A stretch of DNA of 64,000 bases from Apodemus sylvaticus (taxonomy: Eukaryota > Chordata > Mammalia > Rodentia > Muridae), in assembly GCF_947179515.1 (NCBI RefSeq), contig NC_067495.1:62637627-62701626 (forward strand). The letters are read 5' to 3'. The notes beneath the pieces were generated by a model, which saw nothing but the letters and a program-made list of their open reading frames with translations, was not told where the DNA came from and did not search any database. This document shows, piece by piece, positions 29,931 to 41,612 of this stretch (position 1 is the first letter of the stretch; the number at the start of each line of letters is the position of its first letter). A program made the position numbers and the translations under genes.

Positions 29931-31229
29931 GAGGTTATGGCTTTGGGATATAGTCCAGAAAAAGACAGGCAAGATTTTCCTTTAGATTGGATATAAGGAG
30001 TAAGGGAATAGAGTGAAGGCTGATTTGTGGCCAGGGTTTTGGCTTGAGTATGTGGATGGATCGCATCTATCCTTAACTGGCACGGAAGTGGCAGAATCTG
30101 CGGGTTTTTAAGATAAAGCCCAGCAGCACCTGAAGGGAACCCCAGCTTGGAATTCTTTTTATGGGGAGCCCTGCCAGCTGTTGCACAACAACTTAAAAAG
30201 AGGAAGATTTTTTTTTTTAAAAGAGAACTCTTTGATAAAGGACACACACAGACAAAGACACAGAAACACAAACATGTCCACACGTAGCATATGCCACCCA
30301 CACTGCTGGCCAGTCCCTTCTGGACCTCACACAGTACTATTCCCCCAGGAAGTTCTTCAAGGTCTCCAACGTGTCCCATCCATGTTTTTGTTTCTGGAGG
30401 GAATGCACATTTTGCTGATGATTTCTAGTTAAAGAAACAACATCCATGGCTACCCCTACACCAGTGCTTCCTCTTAGGTCGGGGCCCTCCCTTGGAGGAC
30501 TCCTAGGAGTAGGGTTAGCAGTGATGCATGACCTAGGTGGTCTGAAGAATCTTTTATCCCGTCAAAGTGCTTTCCAAATTAGGAAAATGTGGAAAACTTA
30601 CTTTTACTAAACCAGTGTACATGGTCCAAGGTAGCAATCTGTCACTCTTAAGCACAGCTTCTAACAAAACATGTAGTACTGTTGCCTGGATAGCTCATTA
30701 GAAGGGAACCAGGGTTGTGGAAAACTGGAAATAAAGTGAAGGCGCCTTGGCCATGGACCTGTTAGATCCTGGCAATTGGTTCTGACTGAAGCTTACTTTA
30801 TAGCCTTGCTATTTCCAGAGTCTCCAGGCTGGACTCTGCATAGTGTTGTAAGCAGGTACTAAAGGGCTGCATTCAACTGTCGTTTGCCAGACTTTCTCCA
30901 GAAATGGACAACTGGATAGACAGCATCCATCAGGCTATGTGCTTGCAGGGCGGAGTAGAAGAAAACACAGCTCCGTAGCTGGGAGAGAGAGATGAGCCAC
31001 ATTTCAGCCCAGGCTGGGACGCAGCCTCATCGTGCAGGAAAAGCCCGTAGGGTCTGTGAGAGGCCAGAGGCTTCTCTTGGCTAGGAGTCAGAATTCTGGG
31101 GAAAAGAATGACTTTCCCTCCTGCCCAAAGAAAGGAGAAGCTTGTGAGCTGCCTGTCATCCAACCTTTGTTGACTGTGCCCTCTAGAACTGTAGAAAGTC
31201 AACTATAACTTATAGTAGCCACATACAGC
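29929..31229. other. Nhsl2: Unique intron sequence
   Basis: About 1.3 kb without clear transposons apart from a T/A run at 30209-30222. Overlapping open frames have no family signature. Confidence 0.45.
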
Positions 31230-31320
31230 TCTTGTGAGATAGTATTGCCCACTTCTCAGATTAATAATGGAGCCAAGCCACACAGCTACCAAGTGGCTAT
31301 GCTAGATTTTGGATCTATTT
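31230..31320 (+). repeat. MIR fragment
   Basis: 'cacttctcagattaataatg', 'gccacacagctaccaagtgg' and 'ctatgctagattttgga' match the MIR central and 3' portion. Confidence 0.45.
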
Positions 31321-31524
31321 GGTAAGCTCCCGATAGTTACAAGTGAAGCTGCTTCCTAGGTTAGGGACAGACTGGCTGTACTCCGTATGCATAGAGACGG
31401 ATCAGAGGGCCACCATCTGTCAGCCAGCCTTACTGCTTCCTGTGATTTTTCAAGATTGTTTCTAGCCCCTCGGACCATCTTCTTCTCAAGTCTCTAGACC
31501 TGTTTTCCTGCCCAGTAACTTGAG

Positions 31525-31584
31525 CAGTGGGTCAGTGGACAGTGGGTCAGCGGACAGTGGGTGAGTGGACAGTGGGTCAGTGGA
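31525..31584 (+). repeat. 15-bp minisatellite, four units
   Basis: Unit CAGTGGGTCAGTGGA with one or no substitution per copy, at 31525, 31540, 31555 and 31570. The period is a multiple of three, so it makes a short repeating peptide in minus-strand frames. Confidence 0.9.
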
Positions 31585-31674
31585 GAAAGCAAAAGCCTGC
31601 TGGGTTTTTGGTTTTGTATATTGTGTCTGTTTTAAATTTGTGTGTGTTTGAAGGTGGAACTTTTTTTTAAGTTT

Positions 31675-31875
31675 TCTGAGATCAAATTTTACTATATAGC
31701 CAAGGTTGAGTTCAGACTTTCTGCTTTTGCCTTGACTGTCAGGAATACAGGTGTAAGCCACCATCCATCCCAGTACAAGGGATTTTTGTTGCTGTTTGCA
31801 GTGCTGTGAACTGAATCTAGTACCTCATGAGTGCCAGGCAGTAACTCTACCAGCTAAGCTATATCCCAAGTTATC
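31675..31875 (-). repeat. B4-type SINE (B1-like plus ID-like)
   Basis: The B1-like half ('gccaaggttgagttcagac', 'cttgactgtcaggaatacag') is followed by the ID-like half ('tgctgtgaactgaatctag', 'agtaactctaccagctaagc'). That is the expected order for a reverse B4. Confidence 0.65.
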
Positions 31876-31948
31876 CCCTGCTCCTTGTGCAGTGCTAAAG
31901 AGCCTTTTGCATTCTAGACAAATGTTGTAACCCTGAGCTCCTGCCCAG

Positions 31949-31978
31949 GCTAGGCTCAGGAGCTAGCCTGAGCCTAGC
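31949..31978. repeat. Inverted repeat, 12-bp arms, 6-nt spacer
   Basis: GCTAGGCTCAGG at 31949-31960 and CCTGAGCCTAGC at 31967-31978 are exact complements, separated by AGCTAG. Confidence 0.85.
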
Positions 31979-32107
31979 AGTTTCCCATGTGTGATCCACT
32001 GAGCCCCAAGGAATCTCACAGTGGTGTTTCAAGGGCTGCTGCGAGCAGCTCTTGTTTTATATCGAATGTTGGAGATCTATAGGTAATTTCTTTTCAAAGG
32101 TGACAGT

Positions 32108-32190
32108 TGTGTTGTTGCTGTGCTATGAATCAAATCCAGGGGCCTCCATATGCTCAGTAAGCGCTCTGTTGCTGAGCCACACCTCCATGA
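32108..32190 (-). repeat. ID SINE
   Basis: 'gtgctatgaatcaaatccag', 'gctcagtaagcgctctgttg' and 'ctgagccacacctcc' are the complement of an ID head. Confidence 0.7.
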
Positions 32191-32321
32191 TGGAAGGTGC
32201 CACTTGTGATCACAAAACAAAGAAACAAAATCAAGTGAAACAGACCAGTTAACGCCCCGAAAAAGAGAGAAATGGGAATGAATGGTCTGCTCTGCTGAGA
32301 GTGCCACTGCCTCCAAGGGCT

Positions 32322-32355
32322 GTGTGTGTATGTGTGTGTGTGTGTGTGTGTGTGT
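32322..32355 (+). repeat. (GT)n microsatellite
   Basis: GT repeat with one early interruption (TGTATGTG), passing into mixed GTGCGC text downstream. Confidence 0.9.
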
Positions 32356-32389
32356 ACGCGTGTGCGCACTCACGCACGCGCACATGTAC

Positions 32390-33185
32390 AGGTATGTTCT
32401 GAGAGGAGTTTATGCTAGAACAAAAAGAGGAAAAACCATTACAAAAGACTGAGATAAAGTTTGAGTCAGTGGGATGGCGGAGAGCAGGGGCTACCCTCCT
32501 GGTACTTGTCCATGATCCAGTGTTTCTGCCCAAAGTCTCACTGAGAACTTAGCACCAGCTTCCCACCTTGAGTTTTAAGGGCAGATGCTCCCTGGCTCAC
32601 CATGGGGCTGTATTCCTAACAACCGACTGTGAGCTAAAAAGGCTGCAAATGGAAAATGCATCAATACACCCGATCCTTAGCTGAGCCTACGTTAAAGGCA
32701 CTGAGACACATCATCTTATGGTTGGGCAAATCATCTACTGCAGAAGCTATTTTATAATAAAGTATCAAATAGATCATGTAATTTATTGAACACCTGTAGC
32801 GAAAAATGCTGACAACACAGAACACCAGAGAGAGGCTGCTATTTGCTCTTGTGATCATGCAGCTGACTGGCCTTGGGCTGGCTGATGCTTCCCAGCATCA
32901 GGGAAGAGAGTTGTACTGAGGAAAGACTAAAATTCAAAGTTCCTCTTGCATTAAATGTATATGTCCTTTTGCCTCACTGTGAAGTAAAATCAATCAATCA
33001 ATCATTAGTCAAACCACTATATGTCAACCACTATATGTCAAGGACATATTATTGCCCTATTTTTAAAGAAGACATTGAGGCTTCATGAGAAAAAAAATGG
33101 CTTAATTGAGATCACATGTAAGTAAATCAGCTTCCTGCAACTCAAGCTGTGCTCGTCATCCTCAAAACCTACATCCTTTACATTT
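32390..33185. other. Nhsl2: Mostly unique intron sequence
   Basis: Contains (AATC)n at about 32990-33005 and a 14-bp tandem duplication AACCACTATATGTC at 33012-33039. No gene seen. Confidence 0.45.
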
Positions 33186-33189
33186 TTTC

Positions 33190-33404
33190 AATTAATTTCT
33201 TTTATTTATCTTATATGTGATAGTGTTTTGCCTACATGTATGCCTGTGCATCACATGCATGCCCAGTGCCCAAGGAGGTCAGAAGGCATCAGGTCCCCTG
33301 AAACTGGAGTTATGGATGGTTGTGAGCCACCATGTGAGTGCTGAGACTTGAACCTGAGTCCTTGCAAAAGCAAGTACTCTTAACCACTTGGTCATCTTTC
33401 CAGC
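33190..33404 (-). repeat. B3 SINE
   Basis: 'gtgttttgcctacatgtatg', 'caggtcccctgaaactggag', 'gtgagccaccatgtgagtg' and 'tggtcatctttccagcc'. Near full-length reverse B3. Confidence 0.85.
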
Positions 33405-33738
33405 CTGTTTATTTTTAATTTCATATATGTGTGTGTGTGTGTGTGTGTGTCTGTGTGTCTGTGTGTCTATGGGTGTCTGTGTGTCTATGGGTGTCTGTGT
33501 GTCTATGGGTGTCTGTGTGTCTATGGGTGTCTGTGTGTGTCTGTGTGTCTATGGGTGTCTGTGTGTGTCTGTGTGTGTTGGTATGTGCACATGTATGTGT
33601 ACCTGCAGAGATTACATAGAGTCATTGGATCCCCTAGAATGGAGTTATAGGCAGTTGGGAACTGCCTGATGTGGGTGATGGTAACCAAATTGGGTCCTGT
33701 GCAAGAGCTTTTAACTGCTGAGTTGCCTCTCTGGTCCC
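33405..33738 (-). repeat. B3 SINE carrying a GT-rich minisatellite
   Basis: Directly abuts the previous B3 in the same orientation. The tail side is expanded by (GT)n (33428-33450) and an 18-bp unit array. Then 'ggatcccctagaatggagt', 'gtcctgtgcaagagctttt' and 'gttgcctctctggtccc'. Confidence 0.75.
33451..33575 (+). repeat. 18-bp minisatellite in a GT background
   Basis: Unit TGTGTGTCTATGGGTGTC occurs four times in succession at about 33460-33531 and once more after a TGTGTGTC insertion. Copies are near identical, so it is likely length-polymorphic. Confidence 0.9.
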
Positions 33739-34400
33739 TAAAAGGGATAGCCTGAGAGCAGGGTTGAGCAAGGCACGTGAGCTTTGCTGTTCTTTAAAAC
33801 TTTTAGATGCTACTGATAAGACACTGTTCCAATCTCAGCCCACTTCCAAGCCAGATCCCTTTTCTCCTCAGAACTTCTCCACTTTCTGCCTATGTCTGCC
33901 TGTGTCTGCCTGTTTCCTGGGCCCAAAGCACAACAGGCCTTCTGAGAATAGAGTTGTCTTTAGACCTCGCCTGAGCTTTCCTCTTGGGTACTGCTTCTCC
34001 CATGCACGTAGACTGTCTCAGATAACCAGGGAGCTGCCTCTGCTGCTTCTGGAAGGGGACATCACTTGACAGTGGTGGGATTGCATCCTGTGTGGGTGCT
34101 GAGGAGAGAAGACAGACTTGTTATTTCCATTGCGTTCTCATCAATCTCTCAAGGCTATTGAAAGAGTTAGTAACTAAACCATAGTGTGACTCCTGCTCTG
34201 AAAGTCACAGACAGTTGGAAGCACAATGCAAAGCCAGTGCGGAAACAGAGTAGCGGGAAGGCACTGTCTCTTGACTCTAGGATTAGGAAGGAAGGTCTGA
34301 GCTGATTGGCTCAGGGAACACAGGACCTATGTTTGGAGAAAGGAGGACAGAGTTTATATACCTGTGGCTGGCACTCACTCAACTAAATGGGTGACTCAGA
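33739..34400. other. Nhsl2: Unique intron sequence
   Basis: Nothing recognised. Confidence 0.45.
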
Positions 34401-34910
34401 TTTTTTGCTGTGGCAAATTTTCATAGCAGCCCTATTTGTAGTAGCCAGAAGCTGGAAATAACCCAGGTGTCCCTCAATGGAGGAATGGATACAAAAAATG
34501 TGGTATATTTACACAATGGAGTACTATTCAGCCATTAGAAACAATGAATTCATGAAATTCTTAGACAAATGGATGGAACTGGAGAACATCATACTAAGTG
34601 AGGTAACCCAGTCTCAAAAGAACACTCATGGTATGCACTCACTGATAAGCGGATATTAGCCTAGAAACTTGGAATACCCAAGACACAATCCACATATCAA
34701 ATGATGTCCAAGAAGAAGGAAGGAGAGGCCCCTGGTCCTGGAAAAGCTCAGTGCAGCAGTGTAGGGCAATACAAGAACAGGGAAGTGGGAAGGGGTGGAT
34801 GGGGGAACAGGGGGAGGGAAGAGGGCTTATGGGACTTTTGGGGAGTAGGGAGCCAGGAAAGGGGAAATCATTTGAAATGTAAATAAAAATATATTGAATA
34901 AAAAAAGAAT
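34401..34910 (+). mobile_element. 5'-truncated murine L1, sense orientation
   Basis: A 60-codon frame at 34477-34659 is the extreme C-terminal end of L1 ORF2p (it contains YIYTMEYYSAIRNNEFMKFL and ends HSLISGY). A murine L1 3' UTR follows ('ggggaaatcatttgaaatgt') with two AATAAA motifs and an A-rich tail ending about 34908. It lacks the endonuclease and reverse transcriptase, so it cannot move by itself. This is the clearest L1 on the gene strand and brings potential polyadenylation signals into the intron. Confidence 0.9.
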
Positions 34911-35164
34911 TTTAAAGTAGGAAACATTTATTGTGCTTTAAGACATTTCAGACCATTGCCATTGGCCACATTGATTCTGAGCCCTCTGTGAGGCAGAAGA
35001 ACACTATGGAGGCAGGAGCATGTGGTAAAACCTACTCATCTCAGGACAAGCAAGAAAGGGAGCAGGGCAAGACATAGCCTGCAAAGGACCTACGTCCAGT
35101 GCATTACTTTGTCCAGCTAAGCCCTGCCTATGAAGTTACTTGCTGAGCCCTCTCAAGCCTCTTG
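34911..35164. other. Nhsl2: Unique intron sequence
   Basis: No recognised repeat or exon. Confidence 0.4.
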
Positions 35165-35345
35165 CTTGGATTTCTAAGCCTAGATTTGCCACACTAGCTG
35201 TTGGACCTTTGGATAGGTTCCTTAACCCTTTTGTTCTCCATTTTCCTAACTTATGGTCTTTTAATGATTAAGTGAAATAATACAGAATGCTTTGAAGTGT
35301 TTCTGGAGTATTCAAAGGATTCAATCAATGTTAGTTATTATGGTC
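35165..35345 (+). repeat. MIR element
   Basis: 'gatttgccacactagctgtt', 'ggataggttccttaaccctt', 'ttctccattttcctaactta' and 'caatcaatgttagttattat' follow MIR in order. An A-run lies at 35346-35363. Confidence 0.65.
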
Positions 35346-35363
35346 AAAAAAAAAAAAAAAAAA

Positions 35364-36760
35364 GAATTGCTTTCATAGAAACGATGGCCAGCTCAGATCT
35401 GGGGATGCCAACTTCAGGGGTTTTGTTTGTTTTGTTTTTGTGAAGCATGCAAGTGACTGCATGGGTTTGAGCCTGGGACACATTTAGGCCAGAAATGGAA
35501 CTCGAAAGTAATCACTTTCTAAATGGTCATTGAAACCTTAGAAGATTTTACAGAGAGAATCTGTTGGGAAATAAAAGATGGCTTAGGAACAATCCCTAAG
35601 AACCATCAACACCTTAGGGAGGGACAGAGACAAAGGAACCCACTGAGGTCACTGGGCAGTATCCAGAGATGCGAAATATTTTGGGGAGAGGCAAAATAAC
35701 TGCTTAGCAGGCATGAGACCCTGGCTTGCACCTCTAACACTAGGAAAAAAATCAGACAGCAGCCTCACAGAAGCCAAGATAAGAGAATGCATCAACAGTG
35801 GCTGAGTGTGGTGGGGCTTAGGAGAGGCCATTGCAAGGGAAGACCTGAGAAACGACAATGAGACTTGGACCTTTGGTCCAGTGGTTTCCATAAAGGGGTG
35901 AAAATGGCCATCAAGAATGGGAGTGAAGAAATGGAGAGACTTGTGTAAATGGTCCTTCACTGAGGTTAGTGAAAGGCAAATGAGAGCTGGGGTGGCTTCA
36001 GTGTCCACAAAGAGGCAGTGTAGGGGGAAAGATGTGGGATGCTAGAGAGACAGTGGGCCGCTGAGACTTGAGATTGCCGGGGTGGTAGGGGATGAGCATA
36101 GATGCAGAGGTCAGACCAAGTGAAGGGGTGTGGGAGGACATGGAGCCACCTCCGAGGTAAACTGCTGTCTGAATGCTTCCCTTTCTTTGTGGAATTTAGA
36201 GATGGTGTGTGACAATGCTATAAGCCTGTGTATGTATGTAGGGGAGTACCTAATGGTCACAGAGTCACCACAAAAATGGAAGAGAGGGCCCAACAGGGCA
36301 TCGCCTAGCTGCCTAGCCGTATGGAGACCCTAGGGCTTTTATGATGCATCCAGTCAATGTGGTCCTGAGTCAGGAGCAGAAAGTGTGGACAGTTTTTAGA
36401 TTTTGTTGGAAGTTTGGGGAATTTGCAAAATGGATAAAGGATGGTCAATGAGAAGGATATTGACAACAAAATCCAAAATGTCCACCCTCTCTGCTACTAA
36501 TAATTTCTCTCTTTCCCACTCTATTCCTTCTTAGTTTCCATTTACTAAAATCCTTTGTATTCCTTCTTTCGGACTATACAGGAGACTTGAACTGGGGGAT
36601 AGCACTGGTCATTATTACAGAGTTTGACAGCTCAAGGCACCCTGCTGCCCGCTGGGCAAACTATAAGTCAGAGGATTATGGCTGATCCAGCCAGCTGTAC
36701 CTGGCATGAACATTCTTTAGAAAGTGTTCTGGGGGAGCGGAATAGTTAGACATTGAAATC
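35364..36760. other. Nhsl2: Unique intron sequence
   Basis: About 1.4 kb with no recognised transposon. A 119-codon minus-strand frame at 35649-36008 shows no family motif. Confidence 0.45.
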
Positions 36761-37040
<280 letters not shown>

Positions 37041-37054
37041 AAAGAATTTTGCTT

Positions 37055-37190
37055 TTGAGCCAGGGCTGGCAGTGCAGTCCTATAATCCCAGCTCTTAGGG
37101 AGGCTGACCCAGGAATAAAAAGTTCAAACCATGCCTGAGTTAGAGTGAGTTCAAGGCCAGTTAGTCTAGGCAATTTATTGCTATCCTGCC
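37055..37190 (+). repeat. Old B1/PB1 SINE
   Basis: 'ctggcagtgcagtcctataa', 'tcccagctcttagggaggct' and 'gagtgagttcaaggccagtt'. Confidence 0.65.
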
Positions 37191-37209
37191 ATCAGCATAG
37201 TATTTAAGT

Positions 37210-37402
37210 AAAAAGAGGACCTAGGTGTGGTCTTGCACACCTTTAATCCTAACACTCAAGACTGAAGCAGGTTCTGAGTCCAAGACAAGCCTGATTGATC
37301 TACATGGTGAGTTCCAAGAAAGCCAAAACTACATAGTGAAGCCCTGTCTCAACAAAACAAAACAAAACAAAACAAAACAAAACAAACAAAACAAAACAAA
37401 AA
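37210..37402 (+). repeat. B1 SINE with (CAAAA)n tail
   Basis: 'taggtgtggtcttgcacacc', 'tttaatcctaacactcaaga' and 'acatagtgaagccctgtctc', then (CAAAA)n from 37351 to 37400. Confidence 0.8.
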
Positions 37403-37404
37403 GA

Positions 37405-37490
37405 GGACATGGGTTTTCACTCAGTGGTAGAGTGCTAGCCTGGCAGGTGCCAGGTCCAACACCCCTCTCCCCCACATCACACACAGGCAC
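37405..37490 (+). repeat. ID SINE head
   Basis: 'actcagtggtagagtgctag' and 'cctggcaggtgccaggtcca' match the ID A-box region. Confidence 0.65.
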
Positions 37491-37504
37491 ACATACGGTG
37501 TTCT

Positions 37505-37730
37505 ACAATGAGACTACTTAAGTCTGAATCCAGGTTGGCTCCTTTAGTGTATATATAGCCTTGGGAAATTTACTCTCCCTCTCTTCCTTTCTCCCCAAGT
37601 TTCCCCCTTTCTAAAATGGTTCAGTAAGAGTACCTGCTTCATCAGCTCTTTGTAAAGGTAAAATAATATGTGAACGTGTCCCCGACACACAGTTCTTTTC
37701 CTTATAAATGCTGCTACTTGCTGTCATTGC
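37505..37730 (+). repeat. MIR element
   Basis: 'gtctgaatccaggttggctc', 'gccttgggaaatttactctc', 'cccctttctaaaatggttca' and 'aggtaaaataatatgtgaac' parallel MIR. Confidence 0.55.
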
Positions 37731-38536
37731 TAGTATGACACATTCCCTGAGAAGGAAGTATAAAGGACCTAGCTAACTTTCAGACAAAGCGTGGATGGGG
37801 GATCTAGACTCTATCACACTGAAAGAGCAGTCTTCTTTCATTTCCATATGTCCTCTGCCACTTTCTGGTCTGCTGCTCCTTCCCCAGGGAATGCTACCCC
37901 CAGGCTCTAAAAGCATGAAGTCTGCCGTGGTCTTGGGACCCAGCTGCTGTGTCTGCTTGTTGTCAACTGGGAAGCAATCTTGGCTGTCTGACCCCTCCGG
38001 GCCAGTCCTTGGTTTCTATGAGTCACAGGCCTCTATGCCTAGCAACTCCTTTTAGAAGAGGAGTGGGGGTGGAGTGGGGGAAGAAAGGAAGAAAGCAACT
38101 GCAGCCTTGCCTCTTTCTGAGAATCTCAGCCCAAGTTGTAGGAACATTTCCTTTACCTATCATGAGAGGATCTGAGTGCAGCCTGCTGTGGGAGGAGACA
38201 TTTCAACTAGTCCACACAGCCCCAGCTAGCTGATGTGGGAGCAATACTTTCTCAGGCACCCTGACATCTAGGACATCCATCTTCTATGTAGCCCCCCAAA
38301 AGAATGTAAATTGCTGACACAGGAAAACAGTACATGGGCTGGAGACTGCGTATCTCAAAGCATCTTCCTCTCACATGCTCACAGATCGGGTCCCAGCTCA
38401 CTTGGCCTGAGTTGGTATTTTCCCAAAATGTATGTTTCTGAAATTCTTTGGTTAAGATTATGATTGGTGGTACATGAAATGATTTCAGGTGGTATGTGGC
38501 TGAACATATACATTTTAAGACTTCAATATCAGTGAA
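37731..38536. other. Nhsl2: Unique intron sequence
   Basis: No recognised transposon or exon-like signal. Confidence 0.45.
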
Positions 38537-38716
38537 TTAATATTTTTATTTTACAGTCATTGGTGGTTTTCCTGCATGTATGTCTATGTGAGGGTGTCAG
38601 ATCCCCTGGAACAGGACTTACAGACAGTTATGAGCTGCCACGTGGGTGCTGGGAACTGAACCTGGGTCCTCTGGAACATCAGCCAGTGCTCTTAACTGCT
38701 AAGTCATCTCTTCAAC
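38537..38716 (-). repeat. B3 SINE
   Basis: 'gatcccctggaacaggactt', 'gagctgccacgtgggtgctg' and 'aacctgggtcctctggaaca', then 'taagtcatctcttcaac'. Internal deletion near 38590. Confidence 0.8.
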
Positions 38717-38954
38717 TTATTTTCATATGTTTTAGAGTAAAACTAACTAGCACACTGAATCTGGCACCTTTAAGGATGGTATTTGCTTAGAAACATGTGG
38801 GAGCTTTGTAAAAAGCAATTTTAAAAAATATTAAATAGATTATTGTAAGCATGTGACAAAAGTCACGATGGAGACTGGAATTTTAGACACACTAGTCCTA
38901 GGTAAGTGGCATCTTTTCTTGGGCTTCTTTTGCCCTTACCCCAAAACTTAGCCT

Positions 38955-39070
38955 GTCTCCCTCTCCCTCCCTTTTCCTCCTTCCCTCTCCGTTCTTTTCT
39001 AACCGTTTCCCTCTCCTCCTCCTTTTGCCTCTCCCTCTCCCTCCTCCCTACCTCCTTCCCTTCCTTTCTA
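38955..39070 (+). repeat. Polypyrimidine low-complexity tract
   Basis: About 115 bases that are almost all C and T on the gene strand (CCCTCTCCCTCC-type), with only scattered purines. Confidence 0.85.
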
Positions 39071-39514
39071 AGCTTTGTGGTTGCACTGGCCAATCCTCTT
39101 CTCCCCCCTCCGTTAGAATGTCTCCTGCACCATGTGTGACCGTCTAGCTGTCATCACTCATCTGAGTCCCAGAACCTCAGTCTGCCATTGCACCTCGCTA
39201 CCCAATTAATCTTCCGCCAGTCAACTCTCAGCACCCCTCCCTCCTGCATTGGTGCTCCAGTGAGTAGCACTCCAGGGCCAGATCTTAGCAAGTCTTAGCC
39301 TTGGGGTAGACTTCCAGCCTATACCATCTGCCCATATCTTTCATTTCCTGTCTCGAAACCATCTCAATCTTGTTGCTCCTAAGACAGACAGACATACTGT
39401 ACAGATTTCCAGGTTCCATTCTCCCTATACACCTTAAGATTCTTTCCTCTGCCCTTAACATGTGTTTATTATTTTTCATACATTGCTATTTATGTCAATT
39501 TTGTTGTGTGATTC

Positions 39515-39650
39515 TGAGACAGAGTTTTGTTTATTAGCCCAGGGTGGCCTGGGACTCACTACATTGCACTGACTGGCCTTGAACTTTGGCACTCTTCCTG
39601 CCTCAGCCTCCCAGAAGCTGGGCTTACAGGTATACGCCTCTATGCCTGGC
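39515..39650 (-). repeat. Old B1 SINE
   Basis: 'ctgagacagagttttgttta', 'tgactggccttgaactttgg' and 'cctcagcctcccagaagc'. Contains an extra about 25-bp segment around 39550-39575. Confidence 0.7.
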
Positions 39651-41190
39651 GATTTGCTTCTTTCATGTCTCTCTAAGCAGGCTCAGTTTCCTTGTGGAAA
39701 GAAGCGCACTGCCCACTATTTTGTAACCTCTTTGGTACTTAGTAAAGTGTCAATTAGGTACACAGTGCAGTTGGGCATGCTCTGTGCTGCAAAGTAACAG
39801 AAAACACAGCCCATACTGGACTTAAATGAATAAAAGTTGTACTTCTTTTTCATACAATGGAATTGGAAAGGCAGGTGGTTGGGTCTTCTTCTGCAACATG
39901 TAGTGAATCACACATTTGCCGTGATATTCACTGCCTTATAGTTGCAAGGGGCTGCCATGAACCCAAGCATTGCATCTTCATCCTAGCGGAAAGAGATAAC
40001 TTTCTTCTCGTGGGCTTTGTCCTATTGTTTTTAATGGGAAATTTTCTAAGAGACTGTCTCTCATATTTCATTAACCATAACTGTCATGTGCTCAACTTTA
40101 GATCAGAGTTAGATCAATCTAGGTCTTCCCTGTCTGGTATGAAAATACCTTTATGAGCCACCTGAATAAACTACATGTCTGCTAATAAGCAGGACGGTGC
40201 AGAGTAGCTGTTAGGTAGGTAGCCCCAGTGTCTACCCTCGGCCCAGTAAACCCTGGTTCAGACAACTCCATCAGACCATTCTGATCTAGAGTTAGGTTCT
40301 GAAACTTGCCAAAGTCATGACCAAGAGGTGTCCAGAAAAAAAAAAGTTACCTTTTTGTTTCCACCCACCTGCACCCAAATGTCCCTGACTCCCTGTTGGA
40401 GGACCAAGGTGGGTTCCCAGTTCTGCCCCTCCCTCTCCTGGTTGAGAAGAAGAGCTTGGGCAGATTTGAATGCTGTCCTGCTAGATGACTGCCGCGACTT
40501 CTTCATGTGGCCCAACAGCAAGAAGGAGCAAAGAGGGAATGGGCATCTTGCTTCTTTGTGAGAGCTGGTACTTGTACTTGGGCTTATTTTCCAGCAGACT
40601 GCATTCTGAATGTGGGGAAAGATCTAACCTCCACGGGCACCTTCGCCATGCCTAGCAACTGGTAGGATCCCCTTTTCTTCTCTCAAGGATGACGAAGCAT
40701 TTTGATGGCAGTGTCTACTGTCACTCCAGAAGAGTACATTGCACATTACTGTGTGGAGACCCAGTGTGAGTTCTTTCTTTCTTGAGGTTTCTGGGTATGA
40801 GCTGTGCTCCCCCGTTCCAGATGTCATCCAAGGTTTAGACTGTAAATTTCAGGACAGGACATGAAGAAAAGCCAGACCTCTGATTCTGGCTGCTTGGCTG
40901 GAAGCGTTGCCAAGGGTGTGGCTTGATACAGAAGATATTTCTTTCCTAAGAGGTTACTGAAGAGGATTGTGGTTTTGCTGGCCCAGGTCTTCCAGCTTTA
41001 TTCAAGAGTCTGAAGACAGTGGGTAAGCACGTTGGGGGTGTGTGTGTGAGGAGCGGAGTCTTATTTTGTTGTTTTCCTGACCACCAGCTACCCAGCAAGA
41101 TCTGGCATTTACTGAGTGACCACGTTACCCCCACAAGCTCTGACAGAACTTACTCAGGGTTGCTCTTCCTCAGGGCACAAGGAAGGCTGA
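39651..41190. other. Nhsl2: Mostly unique intron sequence
   Basis: Possible old MER-like relic at about 39770-39990 ('gttgcaaggggctgccatga'), not confidently named. No genes. Confidence 0.4.
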
Positions 41191-41194
41191 TGCA

Positions 41195-41300
41195 CTAAGT
41201 ACCATTTCTTGAGTCACTTACTCTGTACAAGCCTTTCTGATGGGTTCTGGGTATGCCACTGACAAGGTCAGGATGCTCCCCTCAGCAATCTGCAGTCACA
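41195..41300 (+). repeat. Ancient L2-like/mammalian-wide repeat
   Basis: 'cttgagtcacttactctgta', 'tgatgggttctgggtatgcc' and 'actgacaaggtcaggatgct' resemble the other two L2-like relics. Confidence 0.35.
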
Positions 41301-41527
41301 ACGGGTGGTATTAACAACAAGCCAGCAGGCAGTAACAGGATAGGAAGAAAGCGAGGCTCTGGGAGTGAGGAAGGAGGAGTACCCATCACATAAAGAACAG
41401 GAAGTAGGGTATCAGCAAGGGCTTGGCAGGAGATGTGGTGTCTGGGACTGGATCTGGAGGAAGAAGGGGAGGGGGGAGTGAAGGGATGTAGAGCTAAAAG
41501 AGAACCAGGCAGAGAGTAGACCACAGA

Positions 41528-41612
41528 AGCTCGTCATGCTGACATGTACACCTGCTATCCCAGCTCTTGGGAGGCTAAGGTAGGAGAATCAAAATTTTGA
41601 GGCTATTGTGAA
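41528..41612 (+). repeat. Old B1/PB1 fragment
   Basis: 'tatcccagctcttgggaggc' followed by 'taaggtaggagaatcaaaat'. Confidence 0.6.

Noticed and set aside
29810..30379. 189-codon minus-strand frame
   Set aside because: Crosses a (CA)n run and otherwise unique intron; no domain or exon boundary evidence.
33451..33575. Regular repeats suggestive of a CRISPR-like array
   Set aside because: The units are contiguous 18-bp minisatellite copies in a GT tract with no unique spacers, in a mammalian intron.
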